Source of the DNA: JBHIBA01 sp046758845
Lineage (GTDB): Bacteria; UBA8248; JACPRG01; G963555815
Direction: 5' to 3'
NCBI GenBank assembly: GCA_046758845.1
Contig: JBHIBA010000226.1
Location: forward strand, 1 to 7,675
Length of the DNA stretch: 7,675 nt
Below are positions 1 to 6,246 of this stretch, piece after piece; positions within the stretch are counted from its first letter, which is position 1, and every line of letters begins with the position of its first letter. The translations under genes and the position numbers were made by a program. The notes below the pieces were generated by a model. It was not told where the DNA came from. It saw nothing but the letters and a program-made list of their open reading frames with translations, and searched no databases.

Positions 1-77
1 CCAAAGACGCCCGGTTTGAGCCTACGCGCCTCCAACCGCAGTCCGGCCGGCACGCGAGTGCCCAAAAAGCGCCCCCC
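1..77 (-). repeat. Dispersed intergenic repeat, left copy (inverted relative to 7294-7370)
   Basis: The reverse complement of this stretch aligns without gaps to 7294-7370, with 67 of 77 positions identical by eye. The best-conserved blocks are the GGCGCTTTTTGGGCACT core and the GCGTCTTTGG end. The window begins inside or at the edge of the repeat, so the true left boundary is unknown. If read as codons, most differences change the amino acid and several are C/T or G/A transitions, so it is unlikely to be conserved coding sequence. No transposase is adjacent. It could be a REP/MITE-like element or a fragment of a longer genomic repeat. Confidence 0.8.
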
Positions 78-109
78 GCACCAAACAAAGGCTAGAATTT
101 CATGGAAGA

Positions 110-149
110 AGGGGCCGGGCGAGAGTCGGTGACTCCCGTACTGGCCCCT
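110..149 (-). terminator. Terminator-like two-part hairpin downstream of the radical SAM gene
   Basis: On the minus strand, starting 34 nt after the radical SAM stop codon, AGGGGCC pairs with GGCCCCT (7 bp). After a small internal loop, CGGGAGTC pairs with GACTCTCG (8 bp with one G-U) around an ACC loop. The stem is followed by TCTTCC, a weak pyrimidine tract rather than a clean U-run. Position and stability suit a 3' end for the 1179-184 transcript, but the poor U-tract leaves intrinsic termination uncertain. Confidence 0.5.
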
Positions 150-183
150 CGCTCTTGAGGTAACGAATGATGGGGAAGGAAGG

Positions 184-1179
184 TCAGTCCTCAAAGACCG
201 ACGGTTCCGGGCCCGAAGGCCAGAGGGCCAAAGACGTTTTGCGGCGGAGATCGAAACGGTGCAGGCCGGCCTCGCGGGCGATCCGGTAGGCCTCGGTCAA
301 CTCCTCGGCGTAGATGGGGCGGTTGAGCTCGCTGTATCTCTGCTCGCCCACTTTCCCGGCCGGGTAGTACTGTCCCATGATGTTGACGTAGGTGTCGGGG
401 GAGACTTCCTCGGCGATGAAGCGCATGATGTCCCGAGTCTCGTCGAGGCCCCCGGGCATGACGAGATGGCGGAGCAAGATTCCCCGCCGCGCCAGGCCGT
501 TCCCGTCGATGGTCAAGTCGCCCACCTGCCGGCGCATCTCTTGGATGGCGGCGCGCGCGGCGGCCGGGTATCTGGGGGATTTCAGATAGAGCTTGGCCTT
601 GTCTTCGCGCCAGTATTTGAAGTCCGGCATGTAGATGTCCACGATGCCGTCCATGTGGCGCATGCTCTCCAGGGAGTCGTAGGCGCTCGTGTTATAGACG
701 ATGGGAAGCCTCAGCCCGCCTTCTACGGCCAGGGGAAGCGCCTCGAGGATCTGGGGGACGACGTGCTCGGGCGTCACGAAGTTGATGTTGTGGCATCCCC
801 GGTCCTGGAGCTCCAGCATCATTTCGGCCAGCCGTCCGGGCCGGACCTCGCGCCCCGCATCTTGTTGGCTGATGTTGAAGTTCTGGCAGAAGACGCAGCG
901 CAGGTTGCACCAGGCGAAGAAGATCGTCCCGCTCCCCTTCCAGCCCCGCAGGCAGTCTTCTTCTCCAAAATGGGGGAAGTAGCTGTCCACCCGGGCGTAG
1001 CGCCCCGTCCGGCAGACCCGCTTTTCGTCCTTCAGCCGGTTGTTCCCGCAGTCCCACGGGCAGACCCGGCAGTTCTCCAGGCTCGCCAGGGCCTCCTCGA
1101 CGCGCCGCTCCATCTCGCCCGACTCACAAAGCCGGACGTAATTCGGAACGATATCTGTGGCCATATAGGACGCGAACAT
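184..1179 (-). CDS. Radical SAM protein, PflX/COG1313 type (pyruvate formate-lyase activating enzyme-like)
   Basis: A 331-residue cytosolic radical SAM protein. The radical SAM cluster motif is CNLRCVFC, with Cys91, Cys95 and Cys98 (CX3CX2C) expected to ligate the 4Fe-4S cluster that cleaves S-adenosylmethionine. It is preceded by GSGTIFFAW and followed by QNFNIS, both typical of the COG1313 branch. An N-terminal cluster, Cys37, Cys40, Cys44 and Cys56, may bind a second metal site and is also a mark of this branch. The C-terminal YVNIMGQYYPAG segment (264-275) fits the family too. Relatives resemble glycyl-radical activases, but their substrate is mostly unknown. No glycyl-radical enzyme and no AMMECR1 or Memo gene lies in this window. 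The start is ATG at 1179 with AGAGG seven bases upstream; Met6 (1164) is an alternative. The family call is firm; the substrate is not. Confidence 0.9.
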   Translation of the reverse strand: MFASYMATDIVPNYVRLCESGEMERRVEEALASLENCRVCPWDCGNNRLKDEKRVCRTGRYARVDSYFPHFGEEDCLRGWKGSGTIFFAWCNLRCVFCQNFNISQQDAGREVRPGRLAEMMLELQDRGCHNINFVTPEHVVPQILEALPLAVEGGLRLPIVYNTSAYDSLESMRHMDGIVDIYMPDFKYWREDKAKLYLKSPRYPAAARAAIQEMRRQVGDLTIDGNGLARRGILLRHLVMPGGLDETRDIMRFIAEEVSPDTYVNIMGQYYPAGKVGEQRYSELNRPIYAEELTEAYRIAREAGLHRFDLRRKTSLALWPSGPEPSVFED

Positions 1180-1196
1180 CCCTCCGCCTCTTATTT

Positions 1197-1224
1197 ATTA
1201 TTAATGTAACTTTTTTTTCGTCAT
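1197..1224 (-). promoter_or_regulatory. Candidate sigma-70-type promoter for the radical SAM gene
   Basis: On the minus strand ATGACG (1219-1224, 4 of 6 to TTGACA) is followed after 16 nt, including an A8 tract, by AATAAT (1197-1202, 5 of 6 to TATAAT). This is the most AT-rich patch of an otherwise GC-rich window and lies just upstream of the radical SAM gene. It implies a very short leader of about 11 nt, which just includes the AGAGG ribosome-binding site. It was found by eye only. Confidence 0.35.
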
Positions 1225-1235
1225 CGTCCCATCGC

Positions 1236-1273
1236 TTTTGCCGGGCTTGTCCCGAGGAGCGAAACCGGCAAAA
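1236..1273. repeat. Perfect 9-bp inverted repeat between DUF2182 and radical SAM genes
   Basis: TTTTGCCGG (1236-1244) is exactly complementary to CCGGCAAAA (1265-1273) around a 20-nt loop. It sits 46 nt past the DUF2182 stop codon and upstream of the AT-rich promoter-like patch. No U-run follows the stem on either strand, so a standard intrinsic terminator is not supported. It could be a REP-like element, an operator, or a 3'-end stabilising hairpin. Confidence 0.55.
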
Positions 1274-1319
1274 AGTTGGAATTCGATAGATGAATCAGTC
1301 CTGCGGCTCAGCTTTGCCA

Positions 1320-2108
1320 TCACGCCAAGGCGGCCGAGACCATCCAGAGCCCCCATCCGACCAGGAGCCCTCCGGCGGCGCGGCCCACCCATTCGCCCCC
1401 GGGGGCGACCTTTTCCAACAGGACGAAGATCGCGATCGTCGCCACCCAAAGGAGATTCATGACACCCGCCACAAACAAAACGCCCATCAGGAACCAACAG
1501 CAGGCGAGGCAGAACCCGCCGTGCTTAAGGCCCATGGTGAAGGCGCCTCGTTTGCCCTCCCGCCACTCGGTCATCAGGAACCCCAGGGGTGAGCGGCAGC
1601 GCCTCAGACATGCGCGCTTCAGCGACGTCCACTGAAAGATCCCGGCCGCCACGAGCAGCGCGCCGCCCAGGATGGGACTCGTGCTGGCCATCATGGGAGA
1701 GAGGAGGGCGGCGGCGTGGAGGGCCCACTGGGTGAAGGTGGCCAAGACACTGAACCCGGACCAGACTGCGACGTAACCCAGCAGAAACACACCCGTCGGC
1801 ACAAACGGGTCCTCGTCTCCATGACGCCTCCGGTTGAGGAAGGCGAAGAAGAGGATCATGGGGGAAGCGGAGGGGACCATCATCGCCACCATCATCACCG
1901 CCCACATGACGAACATGAGGATAAAGTCCCAGGCCCCCCAGGACACCATACGGGGCATGGCCATTTCGATCCCTATGTCCATCTTCCCCATGCCCCAGGC
2001 CAGGTGCAACATGTAGGCCCAGGCGAGCGCGGTCATTCCGGCGAGGCCGGAAACCACGATGGCGCGGTCTCTCCTCAGCAAGGCTTCAAGCGGGGCGCCG
2101 GATTGCAT
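1320..2108 (-). CDS. DUF2182 integral membrane protein (predicted metal-binding)
   Basis: A 262-residue polytopic membrane protein of the DUF2182 (COG5486) family. Recognisable segments, in order, are a Met-rich membrane stretch around residues 65-84 (WAVMMVAMMVPSASPM), LKRACLRRCRSP with Cys167 and Cys171, the GLKHGGFCLACCWFLM motif with Cys200, Cys203 and Cys204, and VMNLLWV. About six to seven hydrophobic segments are visible. The conserved Met and Cys residues are the basis of the family's 'metal-binding' label; no reaction is established. The DUF1326 gene lies 199 bp upstream on the same strand, a pairing common in other genomes, and the two probably act together. The ATG at 2108 has AAAGG six bases upstream, a weak but acceptable ribosome-binding site. 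Length is normal for the family. The family call is strong, the function open. Confidence 0.88.
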   Translation of the reverse strand: MQSGAPLEALLRRDRAIVVSGLAGMTALAWAYMLHLAWGMGKMDIGIEMAMPRMVSWGAWDFILMFVMWAVMMVAMMVPSASPMILFFAFLNRRRHGDEDPFVPTGVFLLGYVAVWSGFSVLATFTQWALHAAALLSPMMASTSPILGGALLVAAGIFQWTSLKRACLRRCRSPLGFLMTEWREGKRGAFTMGLKHGGFCLACCWFLMGVLFVAGVMNLLWVATIAIFVLLEKVAPGGEWVGRAAGGLLVGWGLWMVSAALA

Positions 2109-2129
2109 GGTCAGCCTTTCGGGGATTCG

Positions 2130-2242
2130 TTACGGCCCTTCGTCGTGGAACTCTGAAGAGCTGGTCGCCTTGCCCGGCTCTTCCCAGTGCGGATCGAAGT
2201 CCCGGTCGTTGCGGCGGCTGGAGCGTCCCAGGTTCGCGGGGA
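2130..2242 (-). pseudogene. Short coding-like frame between DUF1326 and DUF2182 (possible gene remnant)
   Basis: On the minus strand a frame ending in TAA at 2132-2130 reads, near its end, RNDRDFDPHWEEPGK and then SSSEFHDEGP. Its composition is charged and protein-like, and 22 of its last 27 codons end in G or C, like the real genes nearby. It stays open upstream through a C8/T5 homopolymer at 2258-2270, but no start codon is visible in frame. A one-base slip there would join it to a GTG start at 2286, giving a peptide of roughly 50 residues. It could be the 3' end of a decayed gene, a small gene broken by a homopolymer indel or assembly error, or chance. I do not recognise the peptide. The upstream limit given is approximate. 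Confidence 0.3.
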
Positions 2243-2270
2243 AGGGGGCCCCTTTGCAAAAAGGGGGGGG
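2242..2270. repeat. G/C-homopolymer block with overlapping inverted repeats
   Basis: The block contains the near-palindrome AAGGGGGCCCCTT (2242-2254) and an overlapping hairpin, CCCCTTT (2249-2255) with AAAGGGG (2260-2266), around GCAA, ending in a G8 run. The two foldings are mutually exclusive. It lies in the gap after the DUF1326 stop codon. The one-base loop of the first and the lack of a U-run after the second argue against a standard terminator. G8 and A5 runs are also prone to slippage and sequencing error. Confidence 0.5.
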
Positions 2271-2307
2271 TAGGAGCTGCGTGCACGATCCACCCCCCGG
2301 CCCGCCC

Positions 2308-2913
2308 TCAGGGTCCCTCGTACGCGAAACCCGAGAAGAATCCGTTTTTCTCCGACACCTCCCATGTGAGCCCGTGGTCTCGGTAGGTCAATTTTTTCGA
2401 TTTGGCGACGACCGCCGGTTGGCCGGGCGCGATGCACAGGGGATGGTTGTTGACCGTGATGTCCATGTCGCCTTGGCCGGAGAGGGCCTCGATCTCCGCT
2501 TCGGCCACGCCCGCGATATTCACGCTTCGCTTCTTGCCTTCCGCCCGGTAGTCGATCGCCGCGCTCTTGACCCCGAGCACCTCCCCCACGAACGAGGCCA
2601 GGGTCTGGGGATGACCGCCCGCTTGACCGGAGAAGATTTGCGTCAGGGCATCGCTCTGCTCCTCCGAGGCCCGCTCGTCCAGGTACAGGGCGACCTTCCA
2701 CTTGTTCTTCGCCATGTGCCCGGGGGAGTGGACCGCGAGCGCAACGTTGAAGCCATTCAAGGTGACGTCCCCGAAGTTTCCCCTGTGGACATGCCATCCC
2801 ACGAAGAGTGTGCACTCTTCCTCCGTGGGAGGGCTGAGAAAAACACAGGGGCAGGCGGGCTCGCAATTGCAGGTCTCGAAATACGTTCCGGAGAGATTCC
2901 ATTTAGGGGCCAT
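2308..2913 (-). CDS. DUF1326 domain protein
   Basis: A 201-residue protein of the DUF1326 (COG5588) family, recognised from its N-terminus: WNLSGTYFETCNCEPACPC, with Cys15, Cys17, Cys21 and Cys23, then CTLFVGWHVHRGNFG and LNGFNVALAVHSPGHM. The CxCxxxCxC cluster plus Cys34 and several His residues look like a metal or redox site; this is inference, since the family has no established activity. No signal peptide or membrane segment is evident, so a cytosolic location is likely. It reads into the DUF2182 gene, the usual neighbour of this family, although the gap here (199 bp) is unusually large for the pair. The start is ATG at 2913 with AGAGG at 2923-2927, nine bases upstream. Length is typical of the family and the frame looks intact. 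Confidence 0.88.
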   Translation of the reverse strand: MAPKWNLSGTYFETCNCEPACPCVFLSPPTEEECTLFVGWHVHRGNFGDVTLNGFNVALAVHSPGHMAKNKWKVALYLDERASEEQSDALTQIFSGQAGGHPQTLASFVGEVLGVKSAAIDYRAEGKKRSVNIAGVAEAEIEALSGQGDMDITVNNHPLCIAPGQPAVVAKSKKLTYRDHGLTWEVSEKNGFFSGFAYEGP

Positions 2914-3207
2914 GGTTGATTTCCTCTCCCGTTTGGGCTTGGACTGTTCTTATCCGGCCGAAGGGTCAAGCAGTCATCATTTTAGCGTGGAATTCTAGAA
3001 GGACCTACTGGCCGCCGTAGCAGAGAGGGCGACGAGGACACCCCGCCGAGGGAGGCGAGGAGCGTAGGCCAGAACAGGCAGAGGACGGACCCCCCAGGGG
3101 AGGATGGATCCGAAATCCCGCCTGTCGTGCTGGCCGGTTCGGAACGGCCTTCGGACTTGGATCTCCGGGTCTCCCTGGCGCTTCTGAATCGTTGTCGACA
3201 ACCCCCC
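2914..3207. other. Non-coding gap upstream of DUF1326
   Basis: I see no supported gene in this 294-bp gap. It includes a weak minus-strand -10-like TAAAAT (2979-2984) without a convincing -35, and at the DUF4282 end the perfect palindrome listed at 3191-3202. The middle (about 3000-3110) is GC-rich, with short open frames that resemble no known protein. It probably contains the DUF1326 promoter, but the exact site is not clear. Confidence 0.5.
3191..3202. repeat. Perfect 12-bp palindrome GTTGTCGACAAC
   Basis: GTTGTCGACAAC is fully self-complementary and lies five bases past the DUF4282 stop codon. Perfect 12-bp palindromes of this kind often serve as dimeric regulator sites, but one copy beside a 3' end is weak evidence. 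No second copy was noticed in the window. Confidence 0.45.
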
Positions 3208-3579
3208 TTACGCGCTTGGCCCGCCCCATTGTTCTCCCGGCTGCTGGCTCTCCGGCCCGCTCGGGGGAGGGGCCGGCGTTCGTCCGTCCGCTCCGGCCAT
3301 CTTGGAGGTGTGCTCCGAGATCCGGAAGATCACCAGGACGATCTCCAGGATCACGCGGGCGTAGATGACGGCGATGACGAAGAGGAGCGGACCGCCGACG
3401 ATGAGCATCAGGACGCCCGATCCGGCCGATTGCCGGAACCCGGCCACGATCAGGAACAAGGCCCAGAGCGCGGCCGCCGCGATAGACAAGCCGTAGAGGA
3501 CCTTGACGACCCTTGCGGTGATGAACGTCTCAAAGGAGAAGTCAAAAAGCGAAGCGAGAAAGGTTTTCGGTTGGTTCAT
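3208..3579 (-). CDS. DUF4282 small membrane protein
   Basis: A 123-residue protein that matches the DUF4282 family by pattern. It starts with a FLASLFDFSFETFIT segment, followed by two membrane helices at about 24-48 (VVKVLYGLSIAAAALWAL onward) and about 55-85, ending in the family-typical YARVILEIVLVIFRISEHT. The last 30 residues are hydrophilic and rich in Pro, Gly and Ser, probably a disordered tail. No catalytic residues are seen and the family's role is unknown. The start is ATG at 3579 with AAGGAG at 3588-3593, eight bases upstream, a strong site. It lies 207 bp downstream of the Mo-hydroxylase gene. That distance does not force a functional link. Confidence 0.82.
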   Translation of the reverse strand: MNQPKTFLASLFDFSFETFITARVVKVLYGLSIAAAALWALFLIVAGFRQSAGSGVLMLIVGGPLLFVIAVIYARVILEIVLVIFRISEHTSKMAGADGRTPAPPPSGPESQQPGEQWGGPSA

Positions 3580-3786
3580 GTGGGTATCTCCTTCAGAAAG
3601 CGGTCAAGGAAGAAACGAAAGGTTGCACGGCCCGGCTTGAGTCCCAGCCGCCTTGCCTCTTGTCTTCAGCCGAGCATGGACTCCGCCGCCGTGTGGATGA
3701 CGTCCGGTCTCACGACCCCCTGGAGAGAATTTCTCTTGGGATTATCTCCCATCGAACCCTGTTCCCTGAGACGGCGCCCTTTCGGA

Positions 3787-6093
3787 CTATGTCCGCGCAC
3801 GGGGTGTCGATTTCTCCCCGATGGCCCTGAGCAGGTCGGAGGGCCGGATGGGGATGGTGCGGCACCTGACGCCCACGGCGTTGTAGATGGCATTGGACAC
3901 GGTCGCGGCGACGGGATTGGTCGGCCCCTCCGAGCAGCCCTTGGCGCCGTGCGGGCCCAAAGGGTCGTCGGACTCGACGAACGCATGCCGGATGGGGGGG
4001 ATGGTTTCCGCCTTGGGGACGGAGTAGTCCGCTAGGTTTCCGTTCAAGGCCTGGCCCTGCTCGAAGACCATGTTCTCAAAGAGCGCCCATCCGAGGCCCT
4101 GGACGACCGCCCCTTCCGTCTGGCCTTCGGCCCCCAGGGCGGAGATGATCCGGCCCACGTCGTCCACGGTGACGAAGTCGAGGATGTCTACCTGTCCGGT
4201 CTCGGCGTCCACTTCCACTTCCGCGATTTGCGCCACGAACTCATAAGCCGGAGCCACGTTGCCGTCGAGGAGCGGGGGTGTGACCAGATCGTTCTCCGCC
4301 TCGTAGTGGCCGGCGCCGTAAGGCGAGCTCCCGTCCGAGCGCCGCCGCTCATGCTGGGCCGCCTCGCCGATGGTGATGCCGCGCTCAGGGGAGCCCTTGA
4401 CGAAGATCCGGCCCCCTTCGAATTCGAGGTCCTCGGCGCTGGCCTCCAGGACGGAGGCGGCTGAGCGAGCCAGTTTGTTTTTCAAGTCTTGCGCAGCCTT
4501 GCGCACGGCGTTTCCCCCGATCATCGTGATGCGGCTCGCAAAAGAACCCAGGGTGAACGGCGCGATGTCCGTATCCGCCGGGCACAAATCGACATCCGAA
4601 ATCTCCACGCCCAGCTCCTCCGCGGCGAACATGCACAAGACCGTGGGAGAACCCTGGCCGGTGTCTCCCTCGCCGATGAACAGGCTGATCCGCCCGTCCT
4701 CCTGGGCCCGGAGCAGGGCGGAAGAACCTTCCCAGCCGGCGATGAGGCGGTTGCCGCTGACGTGGTTGGCGCAGGCCAGCCCGATACCCCGCCGCTTCTT
4801 GCCGCTCTGGCTGCGGTACTGCCCGCGCTTGCCCTTCCAGTCCACCATTCCAACCGCCCGATGGATGCACTCGGGCAGGGCGTTGCTGATGGCATTCCAC
4901 TTGTGAATGGACAACTCCCCGGGCGCCAGGATGTTTTTCAGACGCAACTCCGCCGGGTCCACGCCGAGCTCCTCGGCGAGCATGTCCATCATGATTTCAC
5001 CCGAGTAAGTCGTCTGTGGCGTGCCGAATCCCCGAAAGGCTCCTTTGGGCGGGTTGTTCGTGTAGGCCAGATCGGCCGTCACCCGGCAGGCGGCCCAGCG
5101 GTAAATCGAGGGCCAGCGGGTGACCATCGTGTTGACGATGCCGGGCGAAGGGCCAAGGAACGCGCCGCACTCGGAGACGACGGCGAGCTCGTGGGCGGTG
5201 AGCGTCCCGTCCTTCTTGGCGCCGATCTTGAGCCGGATCTTGGCCGGAACCCGCATGCGCGTCGTGCGGAACGATTCCGTGCGCACGTTCTCCAGCTTGA
5301 CGGGACGCCGGCTTGTCAGGGCGAGCAGGCCGTTGATGAGGGCGTTGGGCTCGTCGATGGACTTGCCCCCGAAGGCGCCCCCGACGTAGGGTTGGATGAG
5401 GCGCACTTGCGAGGACTTAAGCCCCAAGCCCATGGCGACGCGGTCCCGACCGAGAAAGACCTTCTGGCACGGGATGTACATGATGAGCTTGCAGCCGTCG
5501 GTGGGATCGGCGACGGTGCAGTTGGGCTCCGTGAAGGCGTGATACTGCGTGCCCGTGTGAAATTCTTCCTCCATCACCACGTCGGACGCCGCGAAAGTCG
5601 CGTCCACGTTTTCGCCCTTATCGAAACGCAGCCGGTGAGCGACGTTGCCCGACGCGTTCTCGTGAATGAGGGCCGCGCCCTCGGCCATGGCGTCCTCGGC
5701 GGTGAAATGGGCTGGAAGGGAGTCGTATTCGACATGGATGCATTCGATGGCTTCCTCGGCCGCCTCACGGCTCGTGGCGGCCACGGCCGCCACCTCCTCG
5801 CCGATGAAGCGGACCTTGTCGATGGCGAGGGCGGCCTGCTCCTTCCGGACGGTCCCGAAGCGGGCGCCCGGGGGGATGTCCTTTCCGGTCACGACGGTCA
5901 CGACCCCCGGGACTTTCAGGGCTTGGGAGGTATCGATGTTCACGATTCGCGCGTGCGCCTGCGGGCTTCGCACGACCTTGCCGAACAACAGGCCCGGAAT
6001 CTTGATGTCCGTCGCGAACTGGGCCTGACCGGCGACCTTGGCCGTCGACCCCACCATGGGGGCCCGCGAGCCGATGACCTTGAAGGAACTCAT
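3787..6093 (-). CDS. Xanthine dehydrogenase/aldehyde oxidase family molybdopterin-binding large subunit
   Basis: A 768-residue subunit carrying the molybdenum-cytosine (or related) cofactor that hydroxylates carbon in N-heterocycles, aldehydes or aromatic acyl-CoA. Residues 1-130 form the N-terminal aldehyde oxidase 'hammerhead' domain; the cofactor-binding domain follows. Visible motifs are GGAFGGK (238-244), PPKGAFRGFGTPQ (348-360), GDTGQGSP (476-483), SFASR (517-521) and GAKGCSEGP (716-724), with Glu722 as the likely catalytic base. Ser245 follows GGK where bovine xanthine dehydrogenase has Glu802, which argues against purine as substrate. The protein lacks its own 2Fe-2S and FAD domains, so separate small and medium subunits are needed; neither is encoded here. 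The ATG at 6093 has GAGGAG at 6101-6106, seven bases upstream. A TTG-initiated extension to 6246 was rejected. Family certain, substrate unknown. Confidence 0.93.
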   Translation of the reverse strand: MSSFKVIGSRAPMVGSTAKVAGQAQFATDIKIPGLLFGKVVRSPQAHARIVNIDTSQALKVPGVVTVVTGKDIPPGARFGTVRKEQAALAIDKVRFIGEEVAAVAATSREAAEEAIECIHVEYDSLPAHFTAEDAMAEGAALIHENASGNVAHRLRFDKGENVDATFAASDVVMEEEFHTGTQYHAFTEPNCTVADPTDGCKLIMYIPCQKVFLGRDRVAMGLGLKSSQVRLIQPYVGGAFGGKSIDEPNALINGLLALTSRRPVKLENVRTESFRTTRMRVPAKIRLKIGAKKDGTLTAHELAVVSECGAFLGPSPGIVNTMVTRWPSIYRWAACRVTADLAYTNNPPKGAFRGFGTPQTTYSGEIMMDMLAEELGVDPAELRLKNILAPGELSIHKWNAISNALPECIHRAVGMVDWKGKRGQYRSQSGKKRRGIGLACANHVSGNRLIAGWEGSSALLRAQEDGRISLFIGEGDTGQGSPTVLCMFAAEELGVEISDVDLCPADTDIAPFTLGSFASRITMIGGNAVRKAAQDLKNKLARSAASVLEASAEDLEFEGGRIFVKGSPERGITIGEAAQHERRRSDGSSPYGAGHYEAENDLVTPPLLDGNVAPAYEFVAQIAEVEVDAETGQVDILDFVTVDDVGRIISALGAEGQTEGAVVQGLGWALFENMVFEQGQALNGNLADYSVPKAETIPPIRHAFVESDDPLGPHGAKGCSEGPTNPVAATVSNAIYNAVGVRCRTIPIRPSDLLRAIGEKSTPRART

Positions 6094-6217
6094 GGTTTCA
6101 CTCCTCAACCTTTCCTCGGTCGCGGGGGGGTATCGGGGCGGATTTTGCTCTCCTGCAACATATCGCCGGCGAATCGCCTGAATTGGGGTTCGAGGTCGCT
6201 CCTTTGCTTTGTCCCGT

Positions 6218-6246
6218 AACATAGCACCGAGCGGAGAACCGCTCAA
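6218..6246 (-). promoter_or_regulatory. Candidate promoter for the Mo-hydroxylase subunit
   Basis: On the minus strand TTGAGC (6241-6246, 4 of 6 to TTGACA) is followed after 17 nt by TATGTT (6218-6223, 4 of 6 to TATAAT). The -35 element overlaps the end of the transporter gene. It would give a leader of about 115 nt before the ATG at 6093. Spacing is ideal but the hexamers are only fair matches, so the gene may instead be read through from the transporter. Confidence 0.3.

Noticed and set aside
259..1209. 316-codon open frame on the plus strand opposite the radical SAM gene
   Set aside because: It is a shadow of the radical SAM gene and has low-complexity, Val/Asp/Gly/Leu-rich content with no domain signature.
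3666..3752. 28-codon frame on the minus strand after the Mo-hydroxylase (begins MGDNPKRNS)
   Set aside because: There is no good ribosome-binding site and no recognisable homology. It is too short to support, though its second half has GC-rich third positions and could be a remnant.
3580..3786. tRNA-like GGGTTCGAT string in the gap after the Mo-hydroxylase
   Set aside because: The flanking bases do not form a T-arm or acceptor stem, so it is a chance match.
4489..6219. 576-codon open frame on the plus strand opposite the Mo-hydroxylase gene
   Set aside because: It is antisense to a gene with clear motifs, resembles no family I know, and is the expected shadow of GC-rich codon use.
6094..6242. 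Molybdenum-cofactor riboswitch in the Mo-hydroxylase leader
   Set aside because: I could not find the conserved elements of the Moco RNA motif in these 149 bases. A covariance-model search would settle it.
6094..6246. 51-residue N-terminal extension of the Mo-hydroxylase from a TTG at 6246
   Set aside because: The extension looks non-homologous. The ATG at 6093 has an ideal GAGGAG site and begins the usual family N-terminus.
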